Shown here piece by piece: positions 22,950 through 34,577 of a stretch of 64,000 nucleotides of DNA. A program made the translations under genes and the position numbers. The stretch lies in NCBI GenBank assembly GCA_021292165.1, contig CM037879.1, positions 260,903,921 to 260,967,920 on the forward strand, read 5' to 3'. Within the stretch, counting starts at the first letter, position 1; every line of letters starts with the position of its first letter. The notes below the pieces were generated by a model. That model saw only the letters and a program-made list of their open reading frames with translations, searched no databases and was not told the origin of the DNA. The stretch comes from Shinisaurus crocodilurus (taxonomy: Eukaryota > Chordata > Lepidosauria > Squamata > Shinisauridae).

Positions 22950-23683
22950 TCACTGCCACCATCTGGACTTCCTCCTGGCAAGTGACAGCTAATAGCTGAC
23001 ATTTTCCAGAAGCCCCTGATAACAATGTTACATCATCACACCATGTCTCTCCCAGGGCTTTTGGGAAAGGAAGTGGTGGTCACCAAGAGATGTTCCAAGC
23101 AGTGGCAGCAAGTTTCACTCTGTAAATTTCAATCACAAAAATGTGTCAGGTGGTTTCAATCCACTTTTCACCCTCTACAGCCCTGAAATGTATGCCGAAG
23201 GTTCTCGTATGAGAACTTTCAGCTCAGCATTAGGTTTCTTTTTGTTTTCTGTTTTAAAAAGCTGCCAAACATAAAATGATGCCACACTTCCAATATGTCT
23301 CCATCACAACAGCTCTCCAAAGCTCACAAGCTGCTTTCCCCCCACCTTTCATTGCTTGGTCTCACATGGGACACCCTTGCAAACACGTCAGATCAGATGC
23401 TGGAACTGGTTTTCTGTACTGGACAAGATCCAAGGAACGGAGAGCCTTTATTGTCTCCTCGACACGGACACATCACTCCCTGGTTAAGGTTGGATGTGCA
23501 TCTCCCTGTGTAACCTCCACAGTGTGGGGTGGGGTGCGTGTATATACCTATCAGGATAGTCCGCCCCAGAAGTATAATGAATCAGGATTGTTTCTCCGAT
23601 GCCCCTTTCAGCAGTACTCAGCTAACTCTGCCTGTTGCTCTGCCAAATTCCGAGGACAGGGAACACGCTTGGACCCGATAGCT

Positions 23684-24212
23684 CAGCGTTGTTGAACCTC
23701 TTTCAGCCTGAGGGCTGAGTTTCATTTTGGAGAAGCTTTCAGGGGCCACAATCCAGTGGTGGGTGGGGAAAAAAGGGGCAGGGTCCAGAGCAAAAAGTGT
23801 GTGGTTTAAATGCCAAACATACCAGCATACTGTAGCTTGTGCTTCTTCCTGCCAGTAACTAGGCCAGTGTTCTCCAATTGTGGGTCCCTGGATGTTTTGG
23901 GCCTACAACTCCCAGCATGCCCCAGCCAGCATAGCTGGCTGGGGCATGCTGGGAGTTGTAGGACCAAAACATCTGGGGACACAAGGTTGGAGAACACTGA
24001 ACTAGGCCATAAGAGAGGCATTTCAACCTTTTAGAATGGGGGGGGGGGGAACTGCACAAAAGCCGGGGAACCACCAAATGATTGGTGGTTGGGGGAAAGG
24101 GGGTGGGGACAAGGGAAGGAGGCATGACCATCTGGGGAACACCGGTTGGCCAGATTGGGTCTGCACGAGTGGGGGAGGATTTAGCCCCTGGGCCTGAAGT
24201 TCCCCACCCCTG
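23684..24212. mobile_element. hAT-type non-autonomous element, 8-bp TSD, hosting a nested MITE
   Basis: Starts CAGCGTTGTTGAACCTCTTT and ends GAAGTTCCCCACCCCTG, imperfect inverted ends typical of CAGGGGTGGGGAACCT-type hAT elements. Flanked by CGATAGCT (23676-23683) and CAATAGTT (24213-24220), 6 of 8 identical. Contains the family B MITE at 23865-23999. Confidence 0.78.
23865..23999. mobile_element. Palindromic hAT MITE (family B, ACTACAACTCCCAGC type), perfect TSD, nested
   Basis: 135-bp near-perfect palindrome with ends CAGTGTTCTCCAATTGTGGG and GGTTGGAGAACACTG. Flanked by AACTAGGC at 23857-23864 and 24000-24007, exact. The centre is CCAGCCAGCATAGCTGGCTGG. Each arm carries CCTACAACTCCCAGCATGCC or its complement. 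It lies inside a larger hAT element (23684-24212). Confidence 0.92.
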
Positions 24213-25040
24213 CAATAGTTCCTAGATGCCGTCTACCTCTTGATGGAGCCCAGACAGCTTCCTGGTTTAACGGGGAACGGCAAGCAATGAAGCACCAGGG
24301 CTGACCGTTGAAGCACAAATAGAGGAAAACATGTGGGGACAGTCTGACAGCGCCTCGGTTTAAAGTGCAGCGTGCATGAAGAAGTGCCAGATGGAGGTTA
24401 ACAGGCTAACTACATGTTACGTGCAAACTCATGTCACTGAGCTCCAGAGTGCTGTTTTTTTAAAGTTAGATAGATGCTGCATAGACCATTGACATTTCTC
24501 TACAAATAAAAGGAAAATGCACAGACAGACAAAAACACATGTTCGTAATAGTATAGGGACAACGACCACATACACTTAATGTTAAATGTGCAAAGTCAAG
24601 GATCATCATTTGCAATAATCTTTGGTCTGATGTTTAAAACTGTATTTAAAAACACTGCAGCCTTCTGAGTAATGTTGACATTATGCCCTTCCAGACATAC
24701 TAGAAGTAACACCACATCCAAACAAATGACCAGGATAGGATGCCAAAATGGGCTGAATCAATTTTGCTCTTGCCCCCTGATAAAAGTTACAATAAAACCT
24801 TTTAAAGCTTTGGGAGAGGTTAATTTAGAACCTGAGTGTGGGAGGTGGAGATATGTAACCCTTCCCCCACCCACTGTGTTTCCACTCCAGATTACACACT
24901 CCATCGACATTTCCACCCCATAAGTGTGTTTGCTAATGTCTACTTAGCCCCTAATATTTTAGCGAAGCGATGAAAACTTTAAATGTCCTAGTTTCATCCA
25001 TGGGTTTTACCTTCTTATGTTGCAAAGTGGTTAACCATTA

Positions 25041-25394
<354 letters not shown>

Positions 25395-25736
25395 TCAATG
25401 CAATTTTAAAATCCAAGCAATTGCAGCTTTTGGTTTTATTTTTTAAAAGGATGTTTCTAAGGGATGTTAGAAGTTGCCCTTAGTTGAAGTTGCCTTCAAC
25501 TATGGGTAAAAGAGGGGGAAAGCCGCCCACCTCAATGGGCGAAAAAGGGCTCACAATCGCAGCCGGGGACACCAAGGCAGTGACAGTTGCTCCATCATGC
25601 CACTTGGGCATCGGTGGGGCATCTGTCACTGGAGGGGGCCCAGGCAAGCTCAGCGAGAGCGGCAAGAAGTTTTGGCCACTCTTGCTGAGCGGCTTGCTCA
25701 CCGCTTCCCGCCCACCCACAATAGGCTTGGTTGCCC

Positions 25737-25918
25737 AGGTTCAGACGACACAACAACCCTTTGTGGGTCCAACAACCCCTAGAACAAGCCATGGCTTGTC
25801 AGGGTGGTTTGTTGCCCTCAAACGAGCCACCCTGTGAGAAGCAGTTTGAGTTCGCATGGCACAAAAACCCACTGTGGATTGTCACCCACGATGGGTTGTC
25901 CTGTTCTGCAAACCCAGT
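25737..25918. mobile_element. Palindromic MITE (family D), copy 1
   Basis: AGGTTCAGACGACACAACAA at the left mirrors GATGGGTTGTCCTGTTCTGC at the right. Interior CAGGGTGGTTTGTTGCCCTC / GAGCCACCCTG. Shares family with 30985-31171. Confidence 0.7.
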
Positions 25919-25924
25919 TGCTGA

Positions 25925-26110
25925 GTCTGAGCTTTGGTCCATCCGGCCCAGCACTATCTACTCTGCCAGTGACTCTCTGGGATTTTAGGTGGAGATCTTC
26001 CCTACCCTGCCGCCTAGGACCCTTTTTAAACTGGAGATGCCAGGAACTGCCCGTGGGACCTTCTGTATGAAAAAAGATGTGCTCTGTCACTAAGCCATGG
26101 CCCCCTCCCA
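25925..26110 (-). repeat. tRNA-derived SINE, copy 4
   Basis: Minus-strand copy. The head lies near 26030-26108 (reverse complement of ACTAAGCCATGGCCCCCTCC) and the degraded body reaches 25925. It adjoins the palindromic element at 25737-25918. Confidence 0.72.
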
Positions 26111-26439
26111 ATCTCTCACATTATTTCTCCTGTATGTGTTCCTAAGAGCCAAAGGAGACATTTAAAGATGTAGCAAGCCACTATTGGGACCCTAGGGGGG
26201 GGGCAGTTAGGAGGCTTTAACCCTTCCCCCCCATTGTGGCCCCAGTCCAGATCAGGGCCCCATGGTTTAATGGATCACTATTTTGCAATATAAATTGGTA
26301 CGTGCTGGTACCAATACGTAAGAAACTGGTACATGCACATAAGATATATCTGTATGTCCAAGTTATAAAGATCCACACCTTCTAGCTGCTTTCCTACATG
26401 TAACATCTTAGGAATACATGTTGAGCAGGGTGTGTGTGT

Positions 26440-26575
26440 AAACTTTGGCACTGCAGATGCTATTGCACTACAACACCCATCATTTCTGACCACTGGCCAT
26501 GCTGTCTGAAGTCGATGTGAGTTTTGGAGTCCAACAACATCTGGCGGGCCAGAGGTTCCCCATCCCGGACGTAGA
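26440..26575. mobile_element. Family B palindromic MITE, diverged
   Basis: CACTACAACACCCATCATTT, with a degraded partner arm GAGTCCAACAACATCTGGCG, ending GAGGTTCCCCATCCCGG. The last piece resembles the CCCCATCCCTG end of hAT elements. Confidence 0.65.
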
Positions 26576-26687
26576 GAAAAGTCATGTGAAATGCTGGCTG
26601 CTACTACATGAACCTTTTGGTTAAAAGGTGAGATACAAATGCTGTTGGTAAGTGAGTGAATGAGCAAGTAAAAAAAAAATTAATGTA

Positions 26688-26938
26688 CAGTCATGCCTTA
26701 GATTGAGAGCATAATTCATTCCGGAAACGTGTTTGTAATCCAAAACACTCTTATATCAAAACGAAATTCCCCCCAAAAAAATTTGTACAGAGATTTTTAA
26801 TTCAACCCGTACTACAGTACTTGTATTGCAAGACGTCGCTTGTATATCAAGTCAAATTTTTTAAAATAAATATTTAAAAATTTGCTTGTCTTGCAAAATG
26901 CTCTCAAACCAAGTTACTTGTAATCCAAGGTATTACTG
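26688..26938. mobile_element. Tigger/pogo-like mariner MITE, TA TSD
   Basis: 251 bp. Starts CAGTCATGCCTTAGATTGAG, and the right end reads (reverse complement) CAGTAATACCTTGGATTACA. Bounded by TA dinucleotides (26686-26687, 26939-26940). AT-rich interior, no transposase frame. Confidence 0.78.
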
Positions 26939-27562
26939 TATGAACTGGTCTTAACTTTCATAGCTGCAAAAAGAAGCCCAAATATACATCTAGAGGCAAA
27001 CTGAGTGAAATACACGTTCCTTCACCCTGTCCCTCCCCATATTCCAATCTTGTTCTTGACCAAACGAGGAGCAATTCATTAATTGCTTGCCCCATAAATA
27101 CTTGCCCTTTCTCTGATGAGAACGCCAATATTGCTGCCCGTGAGAAAGTCAGTCCCAGTTCTGATATTTGTAGTGTGTATACCTCTGAGAATAAAGGAAA
27201 GCTCCTGATGGTGCTCCTGCATAGCAGTTACTACCATACAGTTTACCAAAAGATAAGGATTTGGGGACTGCGCTGCTGAGTTTATCAGGACTCCTGAGGC
27301 AGTTACCCAGAACTGAATGAGCAGGTAGCTGGCTGTCCCTAGTTATGTCTGGCCACTCCAAAAATCCACCCCATCACCTACTGCGGTGGCTTCCAAAAAT
27401 CCTGCCTCCAGGGAACCTTTCTGACACAGTTTTGCCTCGTGGAGAAGGAGCAACCCCTCCACATGAGACAGAGACTTCTGGTGGTTTCCGAGGAAATTGT
27501 GGGGAATGTGCCTTAGGACATATTCACAGAATGTGCAGGGCACCAGCTAAGCCTGCTTCATC

Positions 27563-27655
27563 TAGTTCAGCCTTTCCCAGTATGGTGATCTCCAGATGTG
27601 TTGGGACTACAATTCCCATAATCCCCAGCCGTGCTGGGGAAGGCTGAGCTGAGCT
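27563..27655. mobile_element. Family B MITE, partial
   Basis: CTCCAGATGTGTTGGGACTA, then CAATTCCCATAATCCCCAGC. The second arm is truncated to GCTGGGGAAGGCTGAGCT. Confidence 0.65.
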
Positions 27656-27711
27656 AGCCGTTGCATTTGCTCTGTGGGAGAAAGGTGAACTCAGTGTAGA
27701 AAAGTATCCTG

Positions 27712-27875
27712 TAAAACAGCAGAGAGTCTTGTGGCGCCTTAAAGATTAACAAATGTATTATTATGGCATAAAAGAGTTCATGGACTACAATACACAAGAC
27801 TATATAGTCCACAAAAGCTTATACTACATTTGTTCACCTCTATCAGGAGCCACAAGACTTGTTGTTGCTGGGTTT
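27712..27875. repeat. Repeat with inverted CAAGACTC/GAGTCTTG ends
   Basis: CAGAGAGTCTTGTGGCGCCT at the left mirrors CAGGAGCCACAAGACTTGTT at the right, around TTCATGGACTACAATACACA. I have seen this repeat type in reptile DNA but cannot name its class. Confidence 0.55.
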
Positions 27876-27889
27876 TGCTGCAACGGACG

Positions 27890-28420
27890 AAGGGCACAAT
27901 CCTATGGGATGCTCCCTCGGAAGATGGAAGCCCCCCAAACTCGGGGGCTTCCGTGTATCCAATGCCCTGCCGGGCTGAAGCTGGCAGGGTGGGAGGAGCA
28001 GTGGGGGCGATTCTTGCCTCCCCATCCTTCAATCGCTGGGGTTGGGGTTTTTTTGTTTTTTTGCCAGATGGGCCCACCTGGCAACAGCCCTTCAGAGGGG
28101 GAGGCGGGAAGGAGGCTGGGAGAGGCTCAGGACAGCTCATATCCTGGCCTCTCCAGTCTCCTCTCCTCCCTGCCCGCCGGAACACCCCTTCTTCCCTCTC
28201 TCCGAGGTCGATTTTCCAGAAGGTAAGAACAGTAGGAGTTCCTCCTGAGCAGCAATGGAAACTTTCACTGTTTACCTTCCCCATACATATGAGAGAAGAC
28301 CCCACACCTATCCCGCAAGCCTTCTGCATATGTCAGAGGACATGGGAGAAAGCTGGGGTGGGAGGGAGCCAGTTGCAACTGCAAATGATGACAGGCTAGT
28401 GAACTGAGCCAACATATGTG
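27890..28420. repeat. GC-rich possible Harbinger-like relative
   Basis: Starts GGGCACAATCCTATGGGATG and contains CCGTGTATCCAATGCCCTGC, related to GGGCATCCAATGCAGGGC in the 44351 element. The right end is not identified. Overlapping open frames here are GC artefacts. Confidence 0.4.
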
Positions 28421-28526
28421 GATCCCTGAGGTTTCGTCTCTTTGGGGGGATAAGAAACAGGTGCCCAACCTGAAAGAAGTCCAGAAAGTGGTTGTGTGTG
28501 AATCAGTTCTTGAGGAGTCACATTTT

Positions 28527-28553
28527 CACACACACACACACACACACACACAC
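28527..28553. repeat. (CA)n microsatellite
   Basis: About 13 uninterrupted CA units. Confidence 0.9.
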
Positions 28554-29239
28554 CTTGTTTTTACAGAAAGGTAGGGTCACATGAGCTCTCTTTAGGAAAC
28601 GTTATGACTGGAAATGACCTCCTGTAATCGAAAACAAGCAACCCTGGAGAAGCGATCCCTGCACAACATGCCCGCTCTCAGTTCAAGGTCTCTTCTTATT
28701 TCAATACCATCTTAATGAGTTGTATATATTTTTTTTGTGCTTCAATCAGACTGTTTAATCTGACAACTCAGGCTTCCATAGTCTGAATAGGCAAGATGCA
28801 TCTTCTGTTTTCTTCCTGGCTATTACTGCCATGTTTCTGTCTGTCATTCTGAATCAAAGATTCCTGCGTAACATCTCTATAAACCCGAAATGCAGAATTT
28901 GTCCTCAAGTGTCACTGGAAAATTATGCAAATAAATGCTCTTTCTTTCTGCTGCCCTCTTACTCAGTATTGTATGCTTCCTCATATGCCTGATTAGCCTG
29001 ATTCCTTCCTTTCTGTGTACAGTGGTACACATCTGGGCAGCATACACTGGGCCCAGTTGTTCAGTTTTCTCCAGAAACTCTGTACTGCTTCAGTGTCATA
29101 TAAGACTAACCTGGTTTAGAAGCCTGCAACGCTTGGGGCTCATACATACATGACCGCCCCATGCTGTCACAAGACAGTTCCTGTCACATGGAAAATGGTG
29201 AAGACTGTGTTCAGGAACCATACTAGAAGAGTGCCTCTA

Positions 29240-29612
29240 AGCCTGGCATAGGCAACTTTTTTGGGTCATGGGCACACCTGGCAATTTGAGAAAATGTCCT
29301 GGGCACCATCACAAAATGGCTGTCATGCGAGGAATGGGAAAGGACAAGCAACCTGCCCAAAAGACTGCGTACAAGGCAGAGGTGGGGTCTGAGGCCCAAC
29401 ACATTAAACAACTCCTTTGAACCCACAGTTTCCAGCACTAGCAGAAACTTATTTCACAGCAATCCCAGCTGCCGGTAAGAAAATGAGTTAATTACCGGGG
29501 GAGGGGGGAGAGGAAAAAACAGTGGGAGAGGTAGGGCACCTTGGTGAACACCAAGAAAGGTGTCTGGGGGTACACTGGTGCCCACGGGCACCCTGTTGTC
29601 TACCCCTGCACT
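29240..29612. mobile_element. hAT-like non-autonomous element
   Basis: Left end CCTGGCATAGGCAACTTTTT and right end GGCACCCTGTTGTCTACCCC are imperfect inverted repeats (consensus GGGTAGACAAC). GTCATGGGCACACCTGGC at the left pairs with TGGTGCCCACGGGCACCC at the right. The duplication is not clear. Confidence 0.6.
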
Positions 29613-29627
29613 AAGACACTGTCCTAC

Positions 29628-29725
29628 CAGAGTATAGCTGGCTGGGGAACACTGGGAGTTGTAGGACCATTTTCTGTCTAAACATGGATAGGATTGTACC
29701 CTTAAGAAATCAACAGGGCACAATC
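29628..29725. mobile_element. Short Harbinger-like MITE, right part plus a second end
   Basis: GGGAGTTGTAGGACCATTTT and CATGGATAGGATTGTACCCT form the inverted right end of the same family. GGGCACAATCCTATGTTC follows at 29716, the left end of another copy. Confidence 0.55.
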
Positions 29726-30086
29726 CTATGTTCAGACATTTGCAGGGGGCCAACAAATGAGCCAATGAGTCCAATCTCTTCCTTTCTGAGTCAATAATTG
29801 AAAATGGATATATCATTTTAGGGAACAACTATCTTGAATGATGTTTGTTTGACATACATCACGCTAAGCCACCCTGAGAATAAGCCACAATGGGTTCACT
29901 AACCCCGACAGATGATTGGGTGCTCTGTGGCTTGCCTTGGCTTGTCCCCCCCCCCCCCAGTCCTCCTGCTGGCTCCCAGCGTGTATCCCAGGCACCTCTG
30001 AGGCAGAACTCCTTGTTTCTTCAGTCCCTATGTCAGTACCCTTTCTGCAATTGGTCCACTGGGGTTGCTGGCTCCCAAGGGAAACA

Positions 30087-30088
<2 letters not shown>

Positions 30089-30122
<34 letters not shown>
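30089..30122. repeat. (AC)n microsatellite
   Basis: About 17 AC units followed by ATC repeats. Confidence 0.9.
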
Positions 30123-30124
<2 letters not shown>

Positions 30125-30491
30125 CATCATCAAATGGCATTTTCTCAGCCCTTATGAACACGGTAATTTTCAGGGTCTTGCGCTCTTGCACAAAAGCACA
30201 AGGCTGCCTGTCTACTATTTAGCCAAGCCTACCAATATCTCCCTCTTGTCAATGTCCTTGTCAATTTCTTCTTCCACTTTGGCACTTCCCTTGCTAGTGA
30301 ACACCTTCTTCTTAAAAAAAAGAAAAGAAAAGGCTACTTCAGGTTCTCATGAAGAAAGAACACCCACCCCTAAAAGCTCCTTCACACTTGCAGCCACCAG
30401 CTGCTTCCGGCTCCCCCACCCCACTTCGTGCGTGTCGCTTCCCTCCACTGGTCTCCATTGCTAGCTGTCACATATACATATGGGTTACAAA

Positions 30492-30745
30492 GCAGTGAGT
30501 GGGATCGCTAAACATATGCAAATGTCATGGCAAAGCAGTAAAACAGAGGGGGAAACTGTGCAAATTTCAAATCAGAGCAGTAAAACTAAGGGGAAAACTG
30601 CACAGATCTTATAGCAAAGCAGTAAACCAGAGAGGAAAACTGCACAACGCTCATGGCAGAGCGGTAAAATGGAGTGGAAAATTGCACAAATTTCAAGTCA
30701 GAGCAGTAAAACAGAGGGGGGAATTATACAAATTTCCTAGCAGTG
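30492..30745 (+). repeat. 42-bp minisatellite, ~6 units, open reading frame throughout
   Basis: Units begin at 30535, 30577, 30619, 30661 and 30703, each exactly 42 bp apart, with a diverged unit at 30492. Core GCAGTAAAACAGAGGGG then AAACTGCACAAATTT. Because 42 is a multiple of 3, a frame starting at 30499 reads 14-residue repeats of type AVKQRGKLHKFQVR. Probably non-coding in context. Confidence 0.85.
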
Positions 30746-30984
30746 GACATTCACACCTGCGCACTTGCGCAAGTCCAAAAGAAAAAGTTGTGAACATGTT
30801 CAGGACACTCTCCGCCGGTGTCCTTTCTTCTCCATTTTTAGGAACACGGGGTGGAGGGCACTGAGAAGGAAGGAGGGAGGATGGCAGCAGCGCTAGCAGG
30901 GTCATGAGGAGTGGCAGAAGTTTTCACTGCTCTTGCAGGGTGGCCTCCTAGCCATTCCCAACAACCCATGATGAAGTCACCTGC

Positions 30985-31171
30985 CGGGTTCGGATGACAC
31001 AAGAAGGCACCACGGTTAAGAACAACCCAACGACAACTCATGGGTTTTCAGGGTGGCTTGTTTATGAATGAATGAATGGAGGCTTGTTCATGAAAAATAA
31101 GCCACCCTGCAGAAACCTCACCAGGCTCGCACAACACCCACCATGGCTTGTCGTGTCATGCAAATCAGGTT
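30985..31171. mobile_element. Palindromic MITE (family D), copy 2
   Basis: GGGTTCGGATGACACAAGAA mirrors CCATGGCTTGTCGTGTCATG. TTTCAGGGTGGCTTGTTTAT mirrors AAAAATAAGCCACCCTGCAG. A short ATGA run (about 31063-31078) lies at the centre. Confidence 0.75.
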
Positions 31172-31244
31172 AATGTAACAACTTGTTCACACTTGTACTT
31201 TTATTTTTGTCATAACGCCCTCTACACTTCGGTGACACAGAAAG

Positions 31245-31320
31245 TGTGGTAGACAATTTCCTGTTTAGCAACCAACAATTATGAAGCTGTGGTAGACAGT
31301 TTCCTGTTTAGCAACCAAGT
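31245..31320. repeat. 43-bp tandem duplication
   Basis: TGTGGTAGACAATTTCCTGT at 31245 and TGTGGTAGACAGTTTCCTGT at 31288, each followed by TTAGCAACCAA. Confidence 0.8.
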
Positions 31321-31794
31321 TCTGTACTATTAGAATCAAAAGGTGGTGATGATGGTAAAACAAGAACATAGGAAAGACAGGTCCTTTCAGCCAACAAGTG
31401 ACTAAGCATGACTTGGAACATTTCCAGATGACACTTACGAACTACTGACCTCCACATTTTGAAAATAATGCTACTCCCCCCCACTCCTTTTGCAGAGGTA
31501 AGCTGAGTAAGATACATCAATAAGAAGACTCCCCATCAAAGCCAGCTCCATTTTTTAAAAAATTTTTGGTAATTGTTGCTTGCAATTGTTGTAGCAATTG
31601 GAAAAAGCAATTGTTGTTGCTTTGGGGGAAAGAAATATGGCTCCTATGGTTCTTAGGACTGGGTTTGTGTTGTCTAGAGCCAAAACCACACAAAGGTAGA
31701 TGGGAGGAATATTCGGAAGGTTGACCCTGCTGCACCATTTTTGTGGCAGAGCTAATCACTCCCGCAGTAGCATCCTTTGCTATCATAACAGACC

Positions 31795-31935
31795 ATAGGA
31801 TACGTAGAGTTGGAAGAGGCCTATAAGACCATCGAGTCCAACCCCCTGCTCAATGCAGGAGAACAGATGTGGGCAGCCCAGGCAGTCACCCATCCATGCA
31901 CTGACCCAGCTCATACCTGCTTAGCTTCAGCATGT
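31795..31935 (-). repeat. 5S-rRNA-derived SINE with CR1-like tail, copy 2 (degraded head)
   Basis: The minus strand carries the same tail (TTGGACTCGATGGTCTTATA, then CCTCTTCCAACTCTACG) and the linker TCCTGCATTGAGCAGGGGGT. The 5S-derived head is heavily mutated. Only GCTAAGCAGGTATGAGCTGG and a vestige of the box-C region remain. Confidence 0.7.
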
Positions 31936-32972
31936 GGCCTGCATTATGTGCTCTCAACGCCACCTGCAGGTAACATCAGATGTTATTAGTATGCAGAGTC
32001 TTACAAATTATAAGGAGTGCTTAAGTGCTGGGGGCCTGTATGATACCATACCATGCCAGGTTTCTCTGGTGTCATGCAGCTTGTGCCCACTTTGTTTCTT
32101 AAACATTCCTTCTAAGGAATCCAGGCAGTGTGTCAACCTCTCCTCCATGCAAGAAGGGGTACAACACACACTTTCATAATTTGTAAATGTTTTACATAAT
32201 AGATATCCAAAGCCCCACCCCACCCCATTCCATGTACAGAAGCCCACTGAAGTTGAATACTACTTCAACCATGGTGATGGTATTGCATCTTCTACCACAC
32301 CTGAGCAACAGAGGGGAATGGATCAGGAGGAACAGATAGTGGCGGGGGGAGGAAAACTGCCTCTGCTGCCCCCAGCATCTACCACCTGAGGTAACTGCCT
32401 CACTCTGCCTAATGGTAGGGCCGGCCCCACTCCCTACAACACAGTACACAGTACAACCATTTTTAGGACCAGGAAGTCACAAATTGTAGTCTGGCCAGCT
32501 TACTCACGAATAGTTCCACTAGTGAAAAGGCTTCAGCTTGCTTTTCAACTCCCCTTGGGTGTTTTCTGACAAGTTTCCTTGCAGTGAATCAGCAGTTCCT
32601 CGAAGTGAGGGAGGTGAGGGTGGCAGGCTTCAGGAAATGGACTCTGATAGTGGATCTTCTTTCAAAGCCTTCTTTCATCACAGGCTTTGCAGTGCCTGAG
32701 ATTTACCCTGGGGCTTGTAAGGAGTAGCAGCCATCAGTAAAAGGAGTTATTGAGGCAGAATTCACTTCTCTGATGGAATTACGGAGGTAGCCCCAGGGCA
32801 TCTGCTCAGCGGGTAAGATGTCCACCCCACTCCTCAAAGTTCAATTGTGTTTTTACATTCCTGCTTTATTGTATTTAGAATTACATTCAACTACATTACA
32901 TTTTCTTATACTTAAGTACTCATGGTATTTTTGAGCGGAAACATTAAATGTCTCCAACATTGTTTTTTTAAA

Positions 32973-33014
<42 letters not shown>
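32973..33014. repeat. (ATT)n microsatellite at a LINE junction
   Basis: About 14 ATT units directly 5' of the truncated LINE at 33015. Confidence 0.9.
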
Positions 33015-33685
33015 GACTATCTATAAACGTCACCTCCAACTCCTTGAAAGATTTCATCAACGTTGCCTCCGGAAAATCCTGCGAATTACTTGGGAAGATA
33101 GGCGAACAAATGTCAGTGTACTGGAAGAAGCAAAGACTACTAGCATTGAAAAAATGATCCTTCAACGCCAACTTCAGTGGACCGGTCATGTTGTTCGAAT
33201 GCCTGACTGCCGTCTCCCAAAGCAGTTACTTTATTCCCAACTCAAGGATGGAAAGCGGAATATCGGTGGTCAATATAAGAGGTTTAAAGATGTTCTTAAG
33301 GCTAATCTAAAAAAATGCAATATAAACATCGAAAACTGGGAAGCTCTGGCCCATGAACGATCTAACTGGAGGTTGGCCTTTCACAAAGGTTCTATGGACT
33401 TTGAAGAAGCCCGAGTGCAAGGTGAAAGGGAGAAACGTGCTAAGCGAAAAGCACATCAAAAGAATCCTTTACAGGAGCATCTTCCATCTGGTAACCTGTG
33501 TCCTCACTGTGGGAAGCTGTGTGGATCTAGAATTGGCCTCCACAGTCACTTACGGACCCATCGCTAGAGTCTACACAATTTTCTTTAGAATTTCCTCCTT
33601 TTAAAATCTCCTTTTTGTAAATTCTCTTTTTTATCCTGGAAGACAATCTTACTCGGTCACGAGTGATCACCTGATTGACTGATTA
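33015..33685 (+). mobile_element. 5'-truncated non-LTR retrotransposon 3' end with C2H2 finger (copy 1, frame intact)
   Basis: Follows an (ATT)n run and starts GACTATCTATAAACGTCACC. An open frame from 33013 to 33567 encodes the reverse-transcriptase C-terminal region: RHLQLLERFHQRCLRKILRI, MILQRQLQWTGHVVRMPDCR, YKRFKDVLKANLKKCNINIE, ending with a C2H2 finger, LCPHCGKLCGSRIGLHSHLR then THR. The ~115-bp 3' UTR ends in a short CTGATTGACTGATT repeat. This layout resembles RTE- or I-group elements; I cannot choose between them. It is nearly identical to the 48054-49229 copy. Confidence 0.85.
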
Positions 33686-33719
33686 TTTTATATCCTGCAA
33701 GAAGCTGCAAGGTGCCTTA

Positions 33720-34180
33720 GGGTGCAATCCTATGGGTCTCTGACCTTGCCTGGGGGGGGCATAGGAGAAGTCGGGTCGGACTCCCCGCTGCAACCTCGTA
33801 AATCCCTTCTGAGGTCACAGTGGGCAGTCTGCCTGCAGAGCGCCCCCCCACCTCACAGCTGGCGCAGTTTTTTCTGCGCTGGCTGGGAACCGAAGCCAGA
33901 AGACCAACTTCGGTTCTGGCATGGGGGGGGGGGACATTCTCAAGGGCAGGGAGGGGGAGGAGCGAGGCACCACTGGCTTCTGAGGAACCCAGGCGGTGCG
34001 TCCGCCTCTCCTCCTCTCCTCCTTGCAAGGAGGGGTAAAAAATTTAGATGGCTGAAATGGGCCTTCTAAATGTTTTGGAGGGTGAGGGGAGTGCAGTGGC
34101 AATCCTATTCACCGCACTCCTTCTGCCCTCAATTGGATGGCCGTAATCCGGTTATGGGCACCCGCATAGGGTGGGGCTGC
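33720..34180. mobile_element. Harbinger-like element, larger relative
   Basis: Starts GGGTGCAATCCTATGGGTCT after TTA (33717-33719). Shares the order GCACTCCTTCTGCCCTCAAT, then GGATGGCCGTAATCCGGTTA, with the 57149 copy. G/C-rich, with no transposase. The right boundary is estimated. Confidence 0.65.
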
Positions 34181-34577
34181 CCCTGGTTGTTGGGTTGTTG
34201 TTGTTTTTACATGAAATGATATTTTGAAATAAAGTTAAAATTATAGGCAGCAAAAAGGACCACCACCACATAACAAAACAACAAGAACACTAATTCTGGG
34301 GGGCGAGGAAAAACCTCACAGATTGCAGTCCTTGAGTTTATCATGGATACGCTTCTGGGACAATTAAGAGTAAAACAACTTAAGGAGAAGCTCACTCACT
34401 ATCAAGAGAGTTCGGATGTATAGCGTATAATCTAAAAATAATAAAACAATCATACAGCGACTTAAACTAACAGATCAGATACATGGGGGGGGGAATACAA
34501 ACACAACATAACATAATGTATGTTACATTATAACATACATTATATGGTACAATACAACCACAATGTAACATAACTGT

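Noticed and set aside
23276..23695. 139-codon plus-strand frame.
   Set aside because: Its end lies in a hAT element and the body has no recognised motif.
27753..28399. Overlapping 150-190-codon frames on both strands.
   Set aside because: GC-rich repeat DNA lowers stop frequency on both strands; no domain seen.
28527..30122. Short regularly spaced CA/TG repeats as a possible CRISPR-like array.
   Set aside because: Simple microsatellites without spacers, in a vertebrate genome.
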